Assembly: GCF_002286985.1 (NCBI RefSeq)
Contig: NZ_NSKC01000002.1
Location: 62,001 to 126,000 of the forward strand
Length of the DNA: 64,000 nt
Source of the DNA: Halorubrum salipaludis
GTDB taxonomy: Archaea > Halobacteriota > Halobacteria > Halobacteriales > Haloferacaceae
Direction of reading: 5' to 3'
The notes under the pieces: generated by a model
What the model was told of the DNA's origin: nothing
What the model saw: the letters and a program-made list of their open reading frames with translations, nothing else
Databases searched by the model: none
Program-made: the position numbers and the translations under genes
Part shown: one piece after another, positions 34,759 through 42,983 of the stretch
Numbering within the stretch: the first letter of the stretch is position 1
How the letters are laid out: each line of letters opens with the position of its first letter

Positions 34759-35181
34759 TCACTCCGGGAGCGACTCCTCCGGCGGCGCCGCGTCGAGGAC
34801 CGCCAGTTCGATCCCGTCGCCGGCGCGGTCGAACGCGGCGACCGCGTCGTCGTCGTACGGCGGGACCGCCACGAGCACGACCGCCGCGAGGTCGTCCGTC
34901 TTCGACACGCCGAGGAAGCCGTCGGGGTGCGAGACGAACCGCGCGCCGCCCCGGCCGGCCGGCGTCCCGAGGTCGACGCCGAACACCGCGTTCACCGACC
35001 CGCCGACGCCGGCGGGCGTGAAGTGGGTCAACACCGGCGTCTCCGGGTCGAGGCCGGTCTCCTCGTCGAACTCACCTGCGCGCGTCGCCGAGAGCCGGAG
35101 GCTCGTCTCGTCGGGATCGTTCTCGGCGCCCTGTTCGAGTAGCACCGTCAACAGGTCGCGCGTGACGTGGATCACGGGCAC
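34759..35181 (-). CDS. Conserved haloarchaeal protein of unknown function
   Basis: 140 residues, from MPVIHVTRDLLTVLLEQGAE. The sequence alternates short strands and loops with many Gly/Asp; the C-terminal half holds GGARFVSHPDGFLGVSKTDD and VVLVAVPPYDDDAVAAFDRA. The pattern would fit a JAB/metalloprotease-like or beta-rich fold, but no catalytic motif is visible. It runs in line with the next gene (16 bases between them), suggesting co-transcription. Confidence 0.65.
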   Translation of the reverse strand: MPVIHVTRDLLTVLLEQGAENDPDETSLRLSATRAGEFDEETGLDPETPVLTHFTPAGVGGSVNAVFGVDLGTPAGRGGARFVSHPDGFLGVSKTDDLAAVVLVAVPPYDDDAVAAFDRAGDGIELAVLDAAPPEESLPE

Positions 35182-35197
35182 GCGGGTTCCGACACGG

Positions 35198-35896
35198 TCA
35201 GATCCCGAGCGCCGACCGCAGGGTCTTCGCGTACAGCCCGGGCGCCTTGCGGCGCGACCCGGAGAGCGCGTCCTCCACGGCGAGCGCGGCTCGCTCGTCC
35301 ACGCCGACGCCGTGGCCCACGCGGACTCGCTCCGGGTTCAGCCCGGAGAGCGCCTCCGTCGGCGGCGTCAACCGGAGCATCGGGTGGACGCCGAGCCGCT
35401 CGCGGTCGCCCCGGAAGTACGAGGCGGAGCCGAGCGACTCCGGGACGATCAGCGTCTCGCCGTCGAAGAAGCCGACCTCCTGCCACGGCGGGACCGTCGA
35501 ATCCCGGATCCGGAACGCATCGAAGCCCGAGTCCGCCAGCCGCGAGCCGAACCGCTCGACCGGCGCATCGAGCTCGTCCGCGACGCCGGTCATCCAGTCG
35601 GCGACGTAGACGGGGGCGTCGTGTCGGGCCGCGATAGCCGCGCTGTCGCGCTTGTGGCGGTCGAGGCCGATCGCGACGCCCGCGACCGTGCCGAGCTCGT
35701 CGAGCAGGTCGTCGACGCCGGGCGCGTCGACCGGGTCGAACACCCAGACGTCGTCCGTCTCGCTCTCCTCGTTCGGGACCGCGACCGCGTGGCTCGCGCG
35801 CTCCATCCCCTCGTCCGGGTACGCGATCCAGCCCACGCCGCTGCCGAAGCGATCGATCTCGTGGAGCGCCGCGTCGCCGTCGCCTTTCATTCCCAT
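35198..35896 (-). CDS. Conserved haloarchaeal protein, possible metallo-beta-lactamase fold
   Basis: 232 residues from the ATG at 35894-35896, MGMKGDGDAALHEIDRFGSG; another ATG six bases later is possible. Strand-rich start (GVGWIAYPDEGMERASHAVAV), then VWVFDPVDAPGVDDLLDELG and VAGVAIGLDRHKRDSAAIAA, reminiscent of the MBL-fold H-x-H-x-D region, but with only RHKRD, so metal binding is doubtful. Further parts: VPPWQEVGFFDGETLIVPES. Function unknown; it may be a degenerate member of that fold. Confidence 0.65.
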   Translation of the reverse strand: MGMKGDGDAALHEIDRFGSGVGWIAYPDEGMERASHAVAVPNEESETDDVWVFDPVDAPGVDDLLDELGTVAGVAIGLDRHKRDSAAIAARHDAPVYVADWMTGVADELDAPVERFGSRLADSGFDAFRIRDSTVPPWQEVGFFDGETLIVPESLGSASYFRGDRERLGVHPMLRLTPPTEALSGLNPERVRVGHGVGVDERAALAVEDALSGSRRKAPGLYAKTLRSALGI

Positions 35897-35981
35897 GGTA
35901 CGTATTCGGCCCGGACCCATTTCAACCCGTCTCCGGCGGACCCCGGAACCGTCTCCGAGACCGACCGGTGGCGGGTTCCGT

Positions 35982-36578
35982 TTATGCTCCGGAGGCGTCC
36001 TCGAACTCCCCGGTGACCGCCGCGCCCGCCGAGTTCGCCATCACGCTCCGGAGTCCCTTGAGGGCGTTGTGTTTGCGCGTGTACCCCTCGCCGCCGGTCG
36101 CGATGATGTTCCCGTTGCGATGGCGAAGGCGCCAGCGCCACTCCCCGTCTCTGCCCCGATAGACCTCGAACCGGGCCAGCGACTGCGTTCCGTCGGCCGC
36201 CTCCGCGAGCGCGGGATTCCCGTCCGCCTCGTCTGTGTCTTCCGTCTCGTCCGCTCTTTCCGTCCTTCGCGCCTCGCCCGCTTTTTCCGCCCTGCGCGCC
36301 TCGTCCGTCTCGTCGGCAGTCTCCTCGTCGGACGACACCGCGGACGCGTCGCTCGACGCGGACCACTCTAGCTCCAGTTCCAGGCTCGTCTCGTCGTCTT
36401 CGGTTTCGAGTTCGATCTCGAGCGTGAACTCGTCCGGCGTCTCGACGGTCACGGCGTCGTCGCCGTCGCCTATCCGAACGGCTCCCGCGCGAACCCCGTC
36501 GGCGACACCGCTCAGTATCGACGCGATCTCCTCGCGGTCGCCCGTCACTTCCCGTTCGTACTCGTCGCGTTCGGTCAC
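35982..36578 (-). CDS. amphi-Trp domain and DUF1508/HVO_2922-type fusion protein
   Basis: 198 residues. The N-terminal part (1-85) reads as an amphi-Trp domain: REEIASILSGVADGVRAGAV, VTVETPDEFTLEIELETE, TSLELELEW. An acidic/charged linker of about 55 residues follows, then a DUF1508 (YegP-like) unit: LARFEVYRGRDGEWRWRLRH, NGNIIATGGEGYTRKHNALK. Each domain is known alone or together in haloarchaea; the roles are unknown. DUF1508 proteins are often stress-associated in bacteria. Confidence 0.8.
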   Translation of the reverse strand: MTERDEYEREVTGDREEIASILSGVADGVRAGAVRIGDGDDAVTVETPDEFTLEIELETEDDETSLELELEWSASSDASAVSSDEETADETDEARRAEKAGEARRTERADETEDTDEADGNPALAEAADGTQSLARFEVYRGRDGEWRWRLRHRNGNIIATGGEGYTRKHNALKGLRSVMANSAGAAVTGEFEDASGA

Positions 36579-36635
36579 AGCGACTGTCGACCGGGGAGGC
36601 GGATAACGTTTCGGCGACGGCGGAGCGCTCCCGAC

Positions 36636-37088
36636 CTACCCCGAGAACTCCGACTCGCTCACCCGGACGATCACCGTCTCGTCGACGTCGCGGAGGTCGT
36701 ACTCCGGCGTCTCGCCCTGCGTCCGGCGGACGTAGAGCGGTTCGACCGGGCGCCCGTCGACGAGGCCGAACACCTTCAGCCGCTGGTCGGTCTCTTCGGG
36801 GGGGACCGCGCCGTCCCGCACCTCGCGGGCGAGGTCGCGCGAGAGCCACTCGTCCGGGGAGACGGAGGGCTCGCGGACGAGCGCCTCGTCGACGAAGCGC
36901 ACGAGGTACCAGTTGAGATCGTTCAACAGCGACACCGCCGCGCCGAGGCTCACGGTGTCGACGGCGACGCTGTTCTCGAAGGGCTCTTCGATCTCGTAGG
37001 TGGCGAGCGCGTCCCGGGCCGTCTCGCGGGACAGCAGTTCGTAGGTGAGGTTCACATCCGGATCGCCGAGGAGACACACCCGCGTCAC
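36636..37088 (-). CDS. DUF5804-like protein
   Basis: 150 residues from MTRVCLLGDPDVNLTYELLS. Features: LSRETARDALATYEIEEPFEN, LGAAVSLLNDLNWYLVRFVDE, and a helical middle DEWLSRDLAREVRDGAVPPE, ending with strands VDETVIVRVSESEFSG. It agrees with the haloarchaeal DUF5804 pattern as I remember it. No catalytic residues are visible, and no partner is indicated by the neighbours. Confidence 0.65.
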   Translation of the reverse strand: MTRVCLLGDPDVNLTYELLSRETARDALATYEIEEPFENSVAVDTVSLGAAVSLLNDLNWYLVRFVDEALVREPSVSPDEWLSRDLAREVRDGAVPPEETDQRLKVFGLVDGRPVEPLYVRRTQGETPEYDLRDVDETVIVRVSESEFSG

Positions 37089-37161
37089 ACGCGAAGGGTC
37101 TCGGCGGGCGGTGAAATCGGTTGCGGTCGTGAGGGTGTCCCGAGGAACGCCCTACCAGCGA

Positions 37162-37905
37162 TCAGTTGACCGCCTTGGAGAGTTCGGCGCCGGCCTTGAA
37201 CTTGACCACGTTCTTCGCCGCGATCTTGATCTCCTTTCCGGTCTGCGGATTCCGCCCCGTCCGAGCGGAGCGCTTCGAGATGCTGAGCGAGCCGAACCCC
37301 TCGCCCAGCGACACCCTGTCACCCTTCTTCAGCGCCTTCGTCGTCGCGTTGATGAACGCGTCGAGCGCCCGCTTCGCGTCGGCCTCCGACAGCCCTCGCT
37401 CCGAGTCGCGTCGCGTTTCCCTCGCGACGTACGCCGCGTCGATCGTCACGTCGGCGTCCAGGCACTCGGCGCTGGCCTCGTCACCCCTCCCGGGGTTGAG
37501 ATCGAGGGCGGCCGCGAACGCCGGACACCAGTCGAACATCACCGGCGAGCCGTCCGAACGCCCGTTTTTGGGGCGTGGACGCCCGTTTCCGGACCGCGGA
37601 TTGCGTCCCGTTCGGGCGGCGCGCTTCGAGATGCTGAACGAGCCGAACCCGACCAGCACGACGCTTTCGCCCCTCGTCAGGGCCTTCGTCGCCGCGCCGA
37701 TACACACGTCCAGTACCGCCCCTGCGTCCGACTTTCCGAGCCCGGACTCGCTCGCCATCGCCTCGATCAGCTCCGCCTTGTTCATCGCCGCCGCTTGGCC
37801 GGTCGTCGTCGCCAGAGCCAGTCCGAGGGCGGTCGAGAGGAGCGCGCCCCTTCGCAGCACGGTTCGACGCGAAAGCCCGCTTTGTGACGCCCCGTTCGTA
37901 CCCAT
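37162..37905 (-). CDS. Tat-exported tandem HU-family DNA-binding protein
   Basis: 247 residues. Residues 1-40 form a twin-arginine signal: SRRTVLR (12-18), hydrophobic stretch, then AAA at 38-40. Residue 41 starts MNKAELIEAM, exactly the N-terminus of a bacterial HU. HU unit 1 spans 41-135 with the DNA-intercalating arm ARTGRNP (Pro103), but its arm and C-terminus are altered (Arg/Lys/Gly/Ser-rich, then PVMFDWCPAF). HU unit 2 (about 152-247) has ARTGRNPQTGKEIKIAA (Pro220), ends FKAGAELSKAVN as bacterial HU does, and has GEGFGSL for VGFGSF. HU is a bacterial DNA-bending protein, so an exported twin copy in a haloarchaeon is odd. Unit 2 resembles Bacteroidota/Rhodothermota HU, suggesting transfer from a Salinibacter-like bacterium. 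Role unknown; extracellular DNA binding is plausible. Confidence 0.85.
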   Translation of the reverse strand: MGTNGASQSGLSRRTVLRRGALLSTALGLALATTTGQAAAMNKAELIEAMASESGLGKSDAGAVLDVCIGAATKALTRGESVVLVGFGSFSISKRAARTGRNPRSGNGRPRPKNGRSDGSPVMFDWCPAFAAALDLNPGRGDEASAECLDADVTIDAAYVARETRRDSERGLSEADAKRALDAFINATTKALKKGDRVSLGEGFGSLSISKRSARTGRNPQTGKEIKIAAKNVVKFKAGAELSKAVN

Positions 37906-37951
37906 ACCAGTGTATCGGGCCCTGAAGAGATAACCGTATTGTAAATTCAGA

Positions 37952-37959
37952 TATTTATA
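37952..37959 (-). promoter_or_regulatory. TATA box of the HU-fusion gene
   Basis: On the minus strand this reads TATAAATA, an excellent archaeal TATA box, placed about 47-54 bases before the ATG at 37905. Transcription should start near 37926, leaving a short leader of about 20 bases. Confidence 0.6.
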
Positions 37960-37976
37960 TCAGACGCGTCTGATAT
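37957..37976. promoter_or_regulatory. Perfect 20-bp palindrome at the HU-fusion promoter
   Basis: ATATCAGACG followed by its exact reverse complement CGTCTGATAT. It overlaps the upstream edge of the TATA box, the BRE position for this gene. A further TCAGATAT at 37947-37954 repeats the half-site motif. It is a strong candidate operator for a dimeric regulator, or a self-binding site. Confidence 0.6.
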
Positions 37977-38017
37977 TCACACCGAGATCGGCGGCGAACC
38001 CCGCCGAAGCGGCCCGT

Positions 38018-39220
38018 TTAGAACGTCGACACGTCGCCGTCGATGACGCTGCGGGTCACGTCGGTGACGTCCGCCAGCTCCTCGTCGACGATGGCGACGA
38101 CCTCTTCCTCGATGTCGTCGATGGCGAGCCCCTCCTCGGTGACGAGCTGCGCGTCGGCCACGTGGGGCTCGTCGATCGGGCGCCCGATCTGCGAGAGCAG
38201 CCGGACCTGCAGGTCGCGGATCCCGTCGACCTCCTCGGTGACGGACTCGGCGATCCGGGTCGACAGGAGGTTGTATATTTTCCCGATGTGGTTGACGGGG
38301 TTCTTCCCGGAGGTCGCCTCCATCGACATGGGGCGATTCGGGGTGATGAGCCCGTTCGCGCGGTTGCCGCGCCCCACGGAGCCGTCGTCCCCCTGCTCGG
38401 CGGAGGTGCCGGTGACGGTGAGGTAGACGGAGCCCTCGTCGTAGTCGTCGGCGGTGTTGACGTCGACGTGGACCTCTCGGTCGGTGCGGGCCTCGGCCAG
38501 CTCGGTGACGAACTCGCGCACGTCGCCGACGGCGGCGTCGTACTCCTCGAGGCCGTCGAGGTACCGGTCGACCATCGCCGCCGCGACGGTGATGTCGATC
38601 CGGTCGCCCTCGCGTTTGCCCATGATCTTCACGTCCGGGCCGAGCTCGGGGTGGTCGTCGTGGTAGGTCGTGTTGAGCTCGCGCTCGGCCTCGTAGACGA
38701 TCTGCTCGGTCTCCGTCAGGGGCGCGTGGCCGACGCCGAAGGAGGTGTCGTTGGCCATCGGGACCTGCTGGGTCTCCTCGCCGAAGACGCCCCGGAGGTC
38801 GCCGGAGCCCTCGCCGAGCTTCGCGTCGACGATCACGTCGGTGCCGTACTCAAGCTCCGGGATCGCCTCGGCGAGGTAGTCGCGGGCGGCCGCGAGCGCG
38901 GTCGAGTCGACGGGGAGCTGCTCGCCCTCGTACTCCTTCGTGGCGCGGCCGACGATGAGCACGTAAATCGGCTCGACGACCTCGCCGCCGCCGTACGCGG
39001 GCGCGGCGCGGCCGGCGACCAGCTGCGTCTCGTCGGTGTTGTAGTGGAGCACCTTCCCGACGCGGTCCAAGTAGAGCTGCGAGAGCGCCCGCGACACCGA
39101 CTCCGCGATACCGTCGCAGATCGAGTCGGGGTGTCCGATACCCTTCCGCTCGACGATCTCGACCTCCTGGTCCTCGACCGCTCGGCGATCGAGGCGACTG
39201 ACCTGAATGTTCCGGTCCAT
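38018..39220 (-). CDS. mat: Archaeal-type S-adenosylmethionine synthetase
   Basis: 400 residues of the archaeal MAT family, unlike bacterial MetK. Visible segments: [20 protein letters not shown] at the N-terminus (His and Asp for ATP and metal), [53 protein letters not shown] and [16 protein letters not shown]. It makes S-adenosylmethionine from methionine and ATP in the cytoplasm, supporting methyltransferases such as TrmI and TrmJ encoded nearby. It is upstream of the HU-fusion on the same strand but separated by a promoter. Confidence 0.96.
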   Translation of the reverse strand: MDRNIQVSRLDRRAVEDQEVEIVERKGIGHPDSICDGIAESVSRALSQLYLDRVGKVLHYNTDETQLVAGRAAPAYGGGEVVEPIYVLIVGRATKEYEGEQLPVDSTALAAARDYLAEAIPELEYGTDVIVDAKLGEGSGDLRGVFGEETQQVPMANDTSFGVGHAPLTETEQIVYEAERELNTTYHDDHPELGPDVKIMGKREGDRIDITVAAAMVDRYLDGLEEYDAAVGDVREFVTELAEARTDREVHVDVNTADDYDEGSVYLTVTGTSAEQGDDGSVGRGNRANGLITPNRPMSMEATSGKNPVNHIGKIYNLLSTRIAESVTEEVDGIRDLQVRLLSQIGRPIDEPHVADAQLVTEEGLAIDDIEEEVVAIVDEELADVTDVTRSVIDGDVSTF

Positions 39221-39313
39221 TACGCCTCGGTACTCCGCCGGCGGCAGTATAACTTGCGGAAACCTCCTGCGACCGGGTAATGCTCCCCGGTTATCGTTTG
39301 GCAGAAATTGACA

Positions 39314-40435
39314 CTACTTCGCCGCCTCGTAGGCCTCGGCCATCACGTCGAGCGCCTCTCGGAGTTCGCTCTCGTCGGTCGCGTACGAGATCCGAGCGTG
39401 GCCGCGCCCGCCCTCGCCGAACGCCTCGCCGGGCACGACGACGACGCCGCGGTCCAGGCACTCGTCGACGAACCCCTCGGGCACCCGCGGCATCGCGTAG
39501 AAGGCCCCCTGCGGCGTCGGGCAGTCGATCCCGATGTCGTCGAACCCCTCCAAGAGGAGGTCGCGCCGGCGCTCGAAGGAGGCGGTCATCTCGTCGACGA
39601 CCCCGCGGTCGCCCCGCAGCGCGGCCTCGGCGGCGTACTGGGCGGGCGCCGACGCGCAGGCCTGCGCGTACTGGTGGACCCGCAGCATGCGGTCGACGCG
39701 CTCTTCGGAGCCGTACACCCAGCCGAGCCGCCAGCCCGTCATCGAGAACAGCTTCGAGGCGGAGTTGACCACGACGACGCTGTCGGTCTCGGCGAACTCC
39801 ATCGGCGAGTGGTGGTCCCCGTCGAAGACGGTGTACTCGTACACCTCGTCCGAGACGCAGAGCACGTCGTGCTCGTCGGCGATCCGCGCGAACTCGCGCA
39901 CGTCCGCCTCGGTGGAGACCGCGCCGGTGGGATTGCCGGGGGAGTTCACCACGAACGCCGCGGTGTCGTCGGTGATCGCCGCCTCGATCGCGGCCGGGTC
40001 GATCGTGAGGTCGTCCCGCAGCGGGACCGGGACCGGCTCCGCGCCCGTCAGCTTCGTCAGCGCGTCGTAGGAGACGAACCCGGGGTCGGGGATCAACACC
40101 TCGTCGCCCGCGTCGACGTGCGCCTCTAGGGCGACGTGGAGCGCCTCGCTGCCCCCCGCGGTGGCGATCACGTTGCCGGGGTCGAGGTCGACCCCCTGGT
40201 CAGTCCGGTGCTTCTCGGCGATCGCCTCGCGCAGCGACCGGGTCCCCTTGTTCTCGGTGTAGGCGTCCGCCTTCCCGGCCTCGATGGCGTCGACCGCCGC
40301 CCGCCGCGCGTGGTCCGGCGTCGGGAAGTCGGGCTGTCCGAGCCCGAGGTTGATCGCGTCGTCGCCGGCCGCCTCGAACACCTCGCGGATCCCGCTGATG
40401 GAGATCCGCTCGACTCTGTCGGAGAAGTTCGGCAT
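39314..40435 (-). CDS. PLP-dependent aminotransferase class I/II
   Basis: 373 residues from the ATG at 40433-40435. Class I aminotransferase marks: INLGLGQPDFPTPDHARRAA, the Asn/Pro region VVNSPGNPTGAV, the Asp/Tyr motif CVSDEVYEYTVFDG, the Schiff-base Lys in SASKLFSMTGWRLGW, and the carboxylate-binding Arg in GHARISYATDESELREALD. It probably works on aspartate or an aromatic amino acid; the substrate is not decided by sequence. The gene ends about 90 bases before the methionine adenosyltransferase on the same strand. Confidence 0.9.
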   Translation of the reverse strand: MPNFSDRVERISISGIREVFEAAGDDAINLGLGQPDFPTPDHARRAAVDAIEAGKADAYTENKGTRSLREAIAEKHRTDQGVDLDPGNVIATAGGSEALHVALEAHVDAGDEVLIPDPGFVSYDALTKLTGAEPVPVPLRDDLTIDPAAIEAAITDDTAAFVVNSPGNPTGAVSTEADVREFARIADEHDVLCVSDEVYEYTVFDGDHHSPMEFAETDSVVVVNSASKLFSMTGWRLGWVYGSEERVDRMLRVHQYAQACASAPAQYAAEAALRGDRGVVDEMTASFERRRDLLLEGFDDIGIDCPTPQGAFYAMPRVPEGFVDECLDRGVVVVPGEAFGEGGRGHARISYATDESELREALDVMAEAYEAAK

Positions 40436-40460
40436 GTCCGTTCGGGGGCGCCGCCGGGAG

Positions 40461-41627
40461 TTAGTTCTTGTCACGTCGCGTCCGCTCCCACACCGGTCGC
40501 CGCCCGTCGCGTCCGGTGGGATCCCGGACCCGTCCGTCCTCGTCGACCGGGAGCGAAAACCGTCCGCGGAGCACGCTGAGGACCTCTTCCGGCGTGGCGC
40601 GGAGCAGCGCGTCGTCGACCGCGCGGAGCCGGAGCTGCGGCCGGCCGTTCCCGGCCGGCACCTTGATCGCCTCGATCAGCCCGCGCCGCACGAGCGCGCG
40701 CCGGTCCGCGGTGAGCTCCTGGCCCGCGGCGATGCCGACGCCTTCGTCGCCCTCGTCGCCGATCCACCGCCTGAGGTCCCACAGCAGGTGGTCGTGTCGC
40801 GCCGCCAGCGCGACGAGGAGCGTCCGATCGGTGACCTCGCCGGTCCGCCCGACCGCGCCGTACGGGAGCGCGTCGAGCGCCGCCGCCAGGTCGTCGGCGA
40901 ACCGATCGTCGAGCGTCTCGCGAGCGCCGGCGACCAGCCGGCTCCGCGCCGGCATCCCGACGCTCGCGGGGGTCGCCGCCGCGAACCGTTCGCCCACCGC
41001 CCGGGCGGCGGACCCCACTCGCTCCGGCGCCGCTTCGCCGACGAGCGTCCGGTTCCCCGCCGGGCCGGCGACCGCGTCGACGCGGTCTTGGGACGCGAAC
41101 AGGGTCCGTCCGGGGTCGACCTCGCCGGCGGTCGCCTCGAGCTCCCTGCCCGTTTCGTGCCCGCCGTCCGCCCCGAGCCCGCCGTCCGCCCCGAGCCCGC
41201 CGCCCGTCCGAAGCTCGATCGCTCCCGCCGCGGCCGCCTCGGCGACCGCGGTGCCGAGGACGAGCGCTCGACCGAGCGCGTCGACGACGCCCGGCCGGCA
41301 GGCCACCCGCCACGGTGCGTCGTCCTCGGTCCGGTCTCGCGCGGCGAGTATCGGGGGAAGCAGCGCGAGCGGGACGCCGACGGCGACGACCGCGGACCGA
41401 CCGGCGAGCGCCGACTCGACCGCGTCCGCGAGCGCCTCGTCGGCTTCGGCGAGCGCGACGGCGACTTCGGAGGGGTCGTCGCTAAGGGCGTCTTTGCGGT
41501 CGTCGCCGGGGTCGCCGGGGTCGCCGGGGTCGTCACCAGAGCCGTTGCTATGGCCGCCGCCGTCGGTGATTGCGCGGTCGCCGCCGTCGGAGAGGGCGTC
41601 GCCGTCGCCGGCCGTCGGTGGGACCAT
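40461..41627 (-). CDS. TbsP-like (DUF5821) transcriptional regulator
   Basis: 388 residues. The N-terminal ~60 residues are low-complexity Gly/Asp/Pro. The middle (60-260) is Ala/Asp/Glu-rich and matches the DUF5821 layout loosely. The C-terminal 130 residues read as a winged helix: DRTLLVALAARHDHLLWDL, RALVRRGLIEAIKVPAGNGR, PQLRLRAVDDALL. This is the pattern of haloarchaeal TbsP-type regulators (recently linked to sugar metabolism control), but here with longer linkers. Two 18-bp direct repeats (41161-41196) encode GGLGAD twice. Assignment is by likeness only. Confidence 0.6.
   Translation of the reverse strand: MVPPTAGDGDALSDGGDRAITDGGGHSNGSGDDPGDPGDPGDDRKDALSDDPSEVAVALAEADEALADAVESALAGRSAVVAVGVPLALLPPILAARDRTEDDAPWRVACRPGVVDALGRALVLGTAVAEAAAAGAIELRTGGGLGADGGLGADGGHETGRELEATAGEVDPGRTLFASQDRVDAVAGPAGNRTLVGEAAPERVGSAARAVGERFAAATPASVGMPARSRLVAGARETLDDRFADDLAAALDALPYGAVGRTGEVTDRTLLVALAARHDHLLWDLRRWIGDEGDEGVGIAAGQELTADRRALVRRGLIEAIKVPAGNGRPQLRLRAVDDALLRATPEEVLSVLRGRFSLPVDEDGRVRDPTGRDGRRPVWERTRRDKN
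41161..41196. repeat. 18-bp tandem duplication inside the regulator gene
   Basis: Two adjacent identical copies of CCGCCGTCCGCCCCGAGC, 41161-41178 and 41179-41196, coding for a repeated Gly/Leu/Gly/Ala/Asp linker. A 9-base tandem run of GTCGCCGGG (three copies, 41502-41528) lies nearer the start of the same gene. Confidence 0.8.
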
Positions 41628-41672
41628 ACGCTCCGTGGCGGCGGAATCGGAAAGAACGTTGCGGCGGTCCGG

Positions 41673-42413
41673 CTACGGCGCCCGGCCGAACACCAGGTAC
41701 CCGGTGTGGCCGACGCCCGCGGTGGAGGGGCGGGAGCCGCGGTCGGAGAAGTCCATCTCCCGCTGGATCGTCTCGAGGGTCTCGACGCCCTCGAAGCCGG
41801 CCTCGCGCGCGGCGAGGGCGGCCTCGCGGGTCCCCTCGACGAACGGCGAGTAGACGGCGAGGTGCCCGCCGGACGCGAGCAGGTCGTCCGCGCGCTCGAC
41901 GACCGCCGGGGCGTCGCCCGTGTCGAGCGTCAACACGTCGAAGGACTCCTCGTCGGCGAGCGCGTCCAGCTCCTCGGTGAGGTCGCCGGTGTGGACCTCG
42001 ACGCGGTCCGCCACGCCGGCGGTCGCCATGTTCCCGCGGGCGACCTCGGCGAAGTCGGGGTCGACCTCGTAGGTGGTCACGTCGGCGCCGGCGCGGCCGA
42101 GGTACGCCGCGAGGATCCCGGTCCCCGTGCCGGCGTCGAGCACGCGGTCGCCGCCGGACGCGCCGGTGTGGCCCATCACGAGCCCCACATCGCGGGGTAT
42201 CATCGGGGCGCCGGTGCGTTCGAGGTGGTTGAACAGGTCGGGGCCGCGGAGCTCGCGGACATCGAAGACGGTGCCGAGGTGCGTCTCGACGGTGTCGCCG
42301 CCCTCAACGTCCTCGGGGACCTCCAGCACGCCGAGGTCGGTGCCGAACTCCTCGCCCGGCTCCAGCAGGTACTCCCGGTCCTCGTGGACCAGCAGGTACG
42401 CGGCGTCCGTCAC
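41673..42413 (-). CDS. trmI: tRNA (adenine-N1) methyltransferase TrmI family
   Basis: 246 residues. N-terminal beta domain (AYLLVHEDREYLLEPGEEFG), then the Rossmann methyltransferase fold: GDRVLDAGTGTGILAAYLG (SAM motif I), VTTYEVDPDFAEVARGNM (motif II), and DVLTLDTGDAPAVVERA. A long substrate loop ends in the Gly-rich segment. The family makes m1A in the T-loop or at position 57/58 of archaeal tRNA. It is 10 bases from the NAC gene on the same strand, suggesting a translation-linked operon. Confidence 0.92.
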   Translation of the reverse strand: MTDAAYLLVHEDREYLLEPGEEFGTDLGVLEVPEDVEGGDTVETHLGTVFDVRELRGPDLFNHLERTGAPMIPRDVGLVMGHTGASGGDRVLDAGTGTGILAAYLGRAGADVTTYEVDPDFAEVARGNMATAGVADRVEVHTGDLTEELDALADEESFDVLTLDTGDAPAVVERADDLLASGGHLAVYSPFVEGTREAALAAREAGFEGVETLETIQREMDFSDRGSRPSTAGVGHTGYLVFGRAP

Positions 42414-42423
42414 GCCGGATCAG

Positions 42424-42834
42424 TCACTCCAGCTCCGCGATGGCGGCCGCGAGGTCGCCGTCGGCGTCCTCCAAGGCCTCGCGGGCCCGCGACTGCGGCA
42501 CCTCGGCGCGCTCCGCGACGAGCGCCACGTCCTCGTCGGGGATGCCGGCGTCGTCCGCGTCGTCCTCGATCGCCGCCGCGCCCGAGTCGCCCTCGACCGC
42601 CGAGGCGCTCCCGCCGGCGCCGGCGTCGGCGACCGCGTCGGGAGAGCCCACGATCTGGTAGGTCTCCTGGCCCTGGGCGTCCATCTTGGTCACCTGGGCG
42701 CCGTCGAAGACGAGGTCGTCGCCGTCGGCCGTCTCGATGACGACCCGCTCGGCGTCGAGCTCCTCGACGTCGATCCCCATCTGTTTCATCATCTGTTTCA
42801 TCTTTCGCGGGTTCATGCCGCCGCCTCCGAACAT
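42424..42834 (-). CDS. nac: Nascent polypeptide-associated complex protein
   Basis: 136 residues from the ATG at 42832-42834. It begins [20 protein letters not shown], has the NAC domain ([14 protein letters not shown]-type strands, [10 protein letters not shown]), and ends with a UBA domain: [39 protein letters not shown]. In archaea it forms a homodimer that binds nascent chains at the ribosome exit. The linker between domains is low-complexity and acidic. Confidence 0.95.
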   Translation of the reverse strand: MFGGGGMNPRKMKQMMKQMGIDVEELDAERVVIETADGDDLVFDGAQVTKMDAQGQETYQIVGSPDAVADAGAGGSASAVEGDSGAAAIEDDADDAGIPDEDVALVAERAEVPQSRAREALEDADGDLAAAIAELE

Positions 42835-42983
42835 ACGCCGGAATTCGGCGGGACGACACAAAAAGGGTGGCGACACGAAACGGCGGGGTCGCTCGGGATT
42901 TCTCACTCGGGGTCGGATCCGGTGCTCCCGGCGAACGCGACCGAGAAAGCGGGTTTCATACGTCCCCGAACCGGAGGTCGGGT

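Noticed and set aside
37162-37905. Reading the HU-fusion as a simple cytoplasmic HU with a wrong start.
   Set aside because: A start at residue 41 would remove the signal, but the upstream 40 codons form a complete Tat signal in frame, with a TATA box at the right distance from the ATG at 37905.
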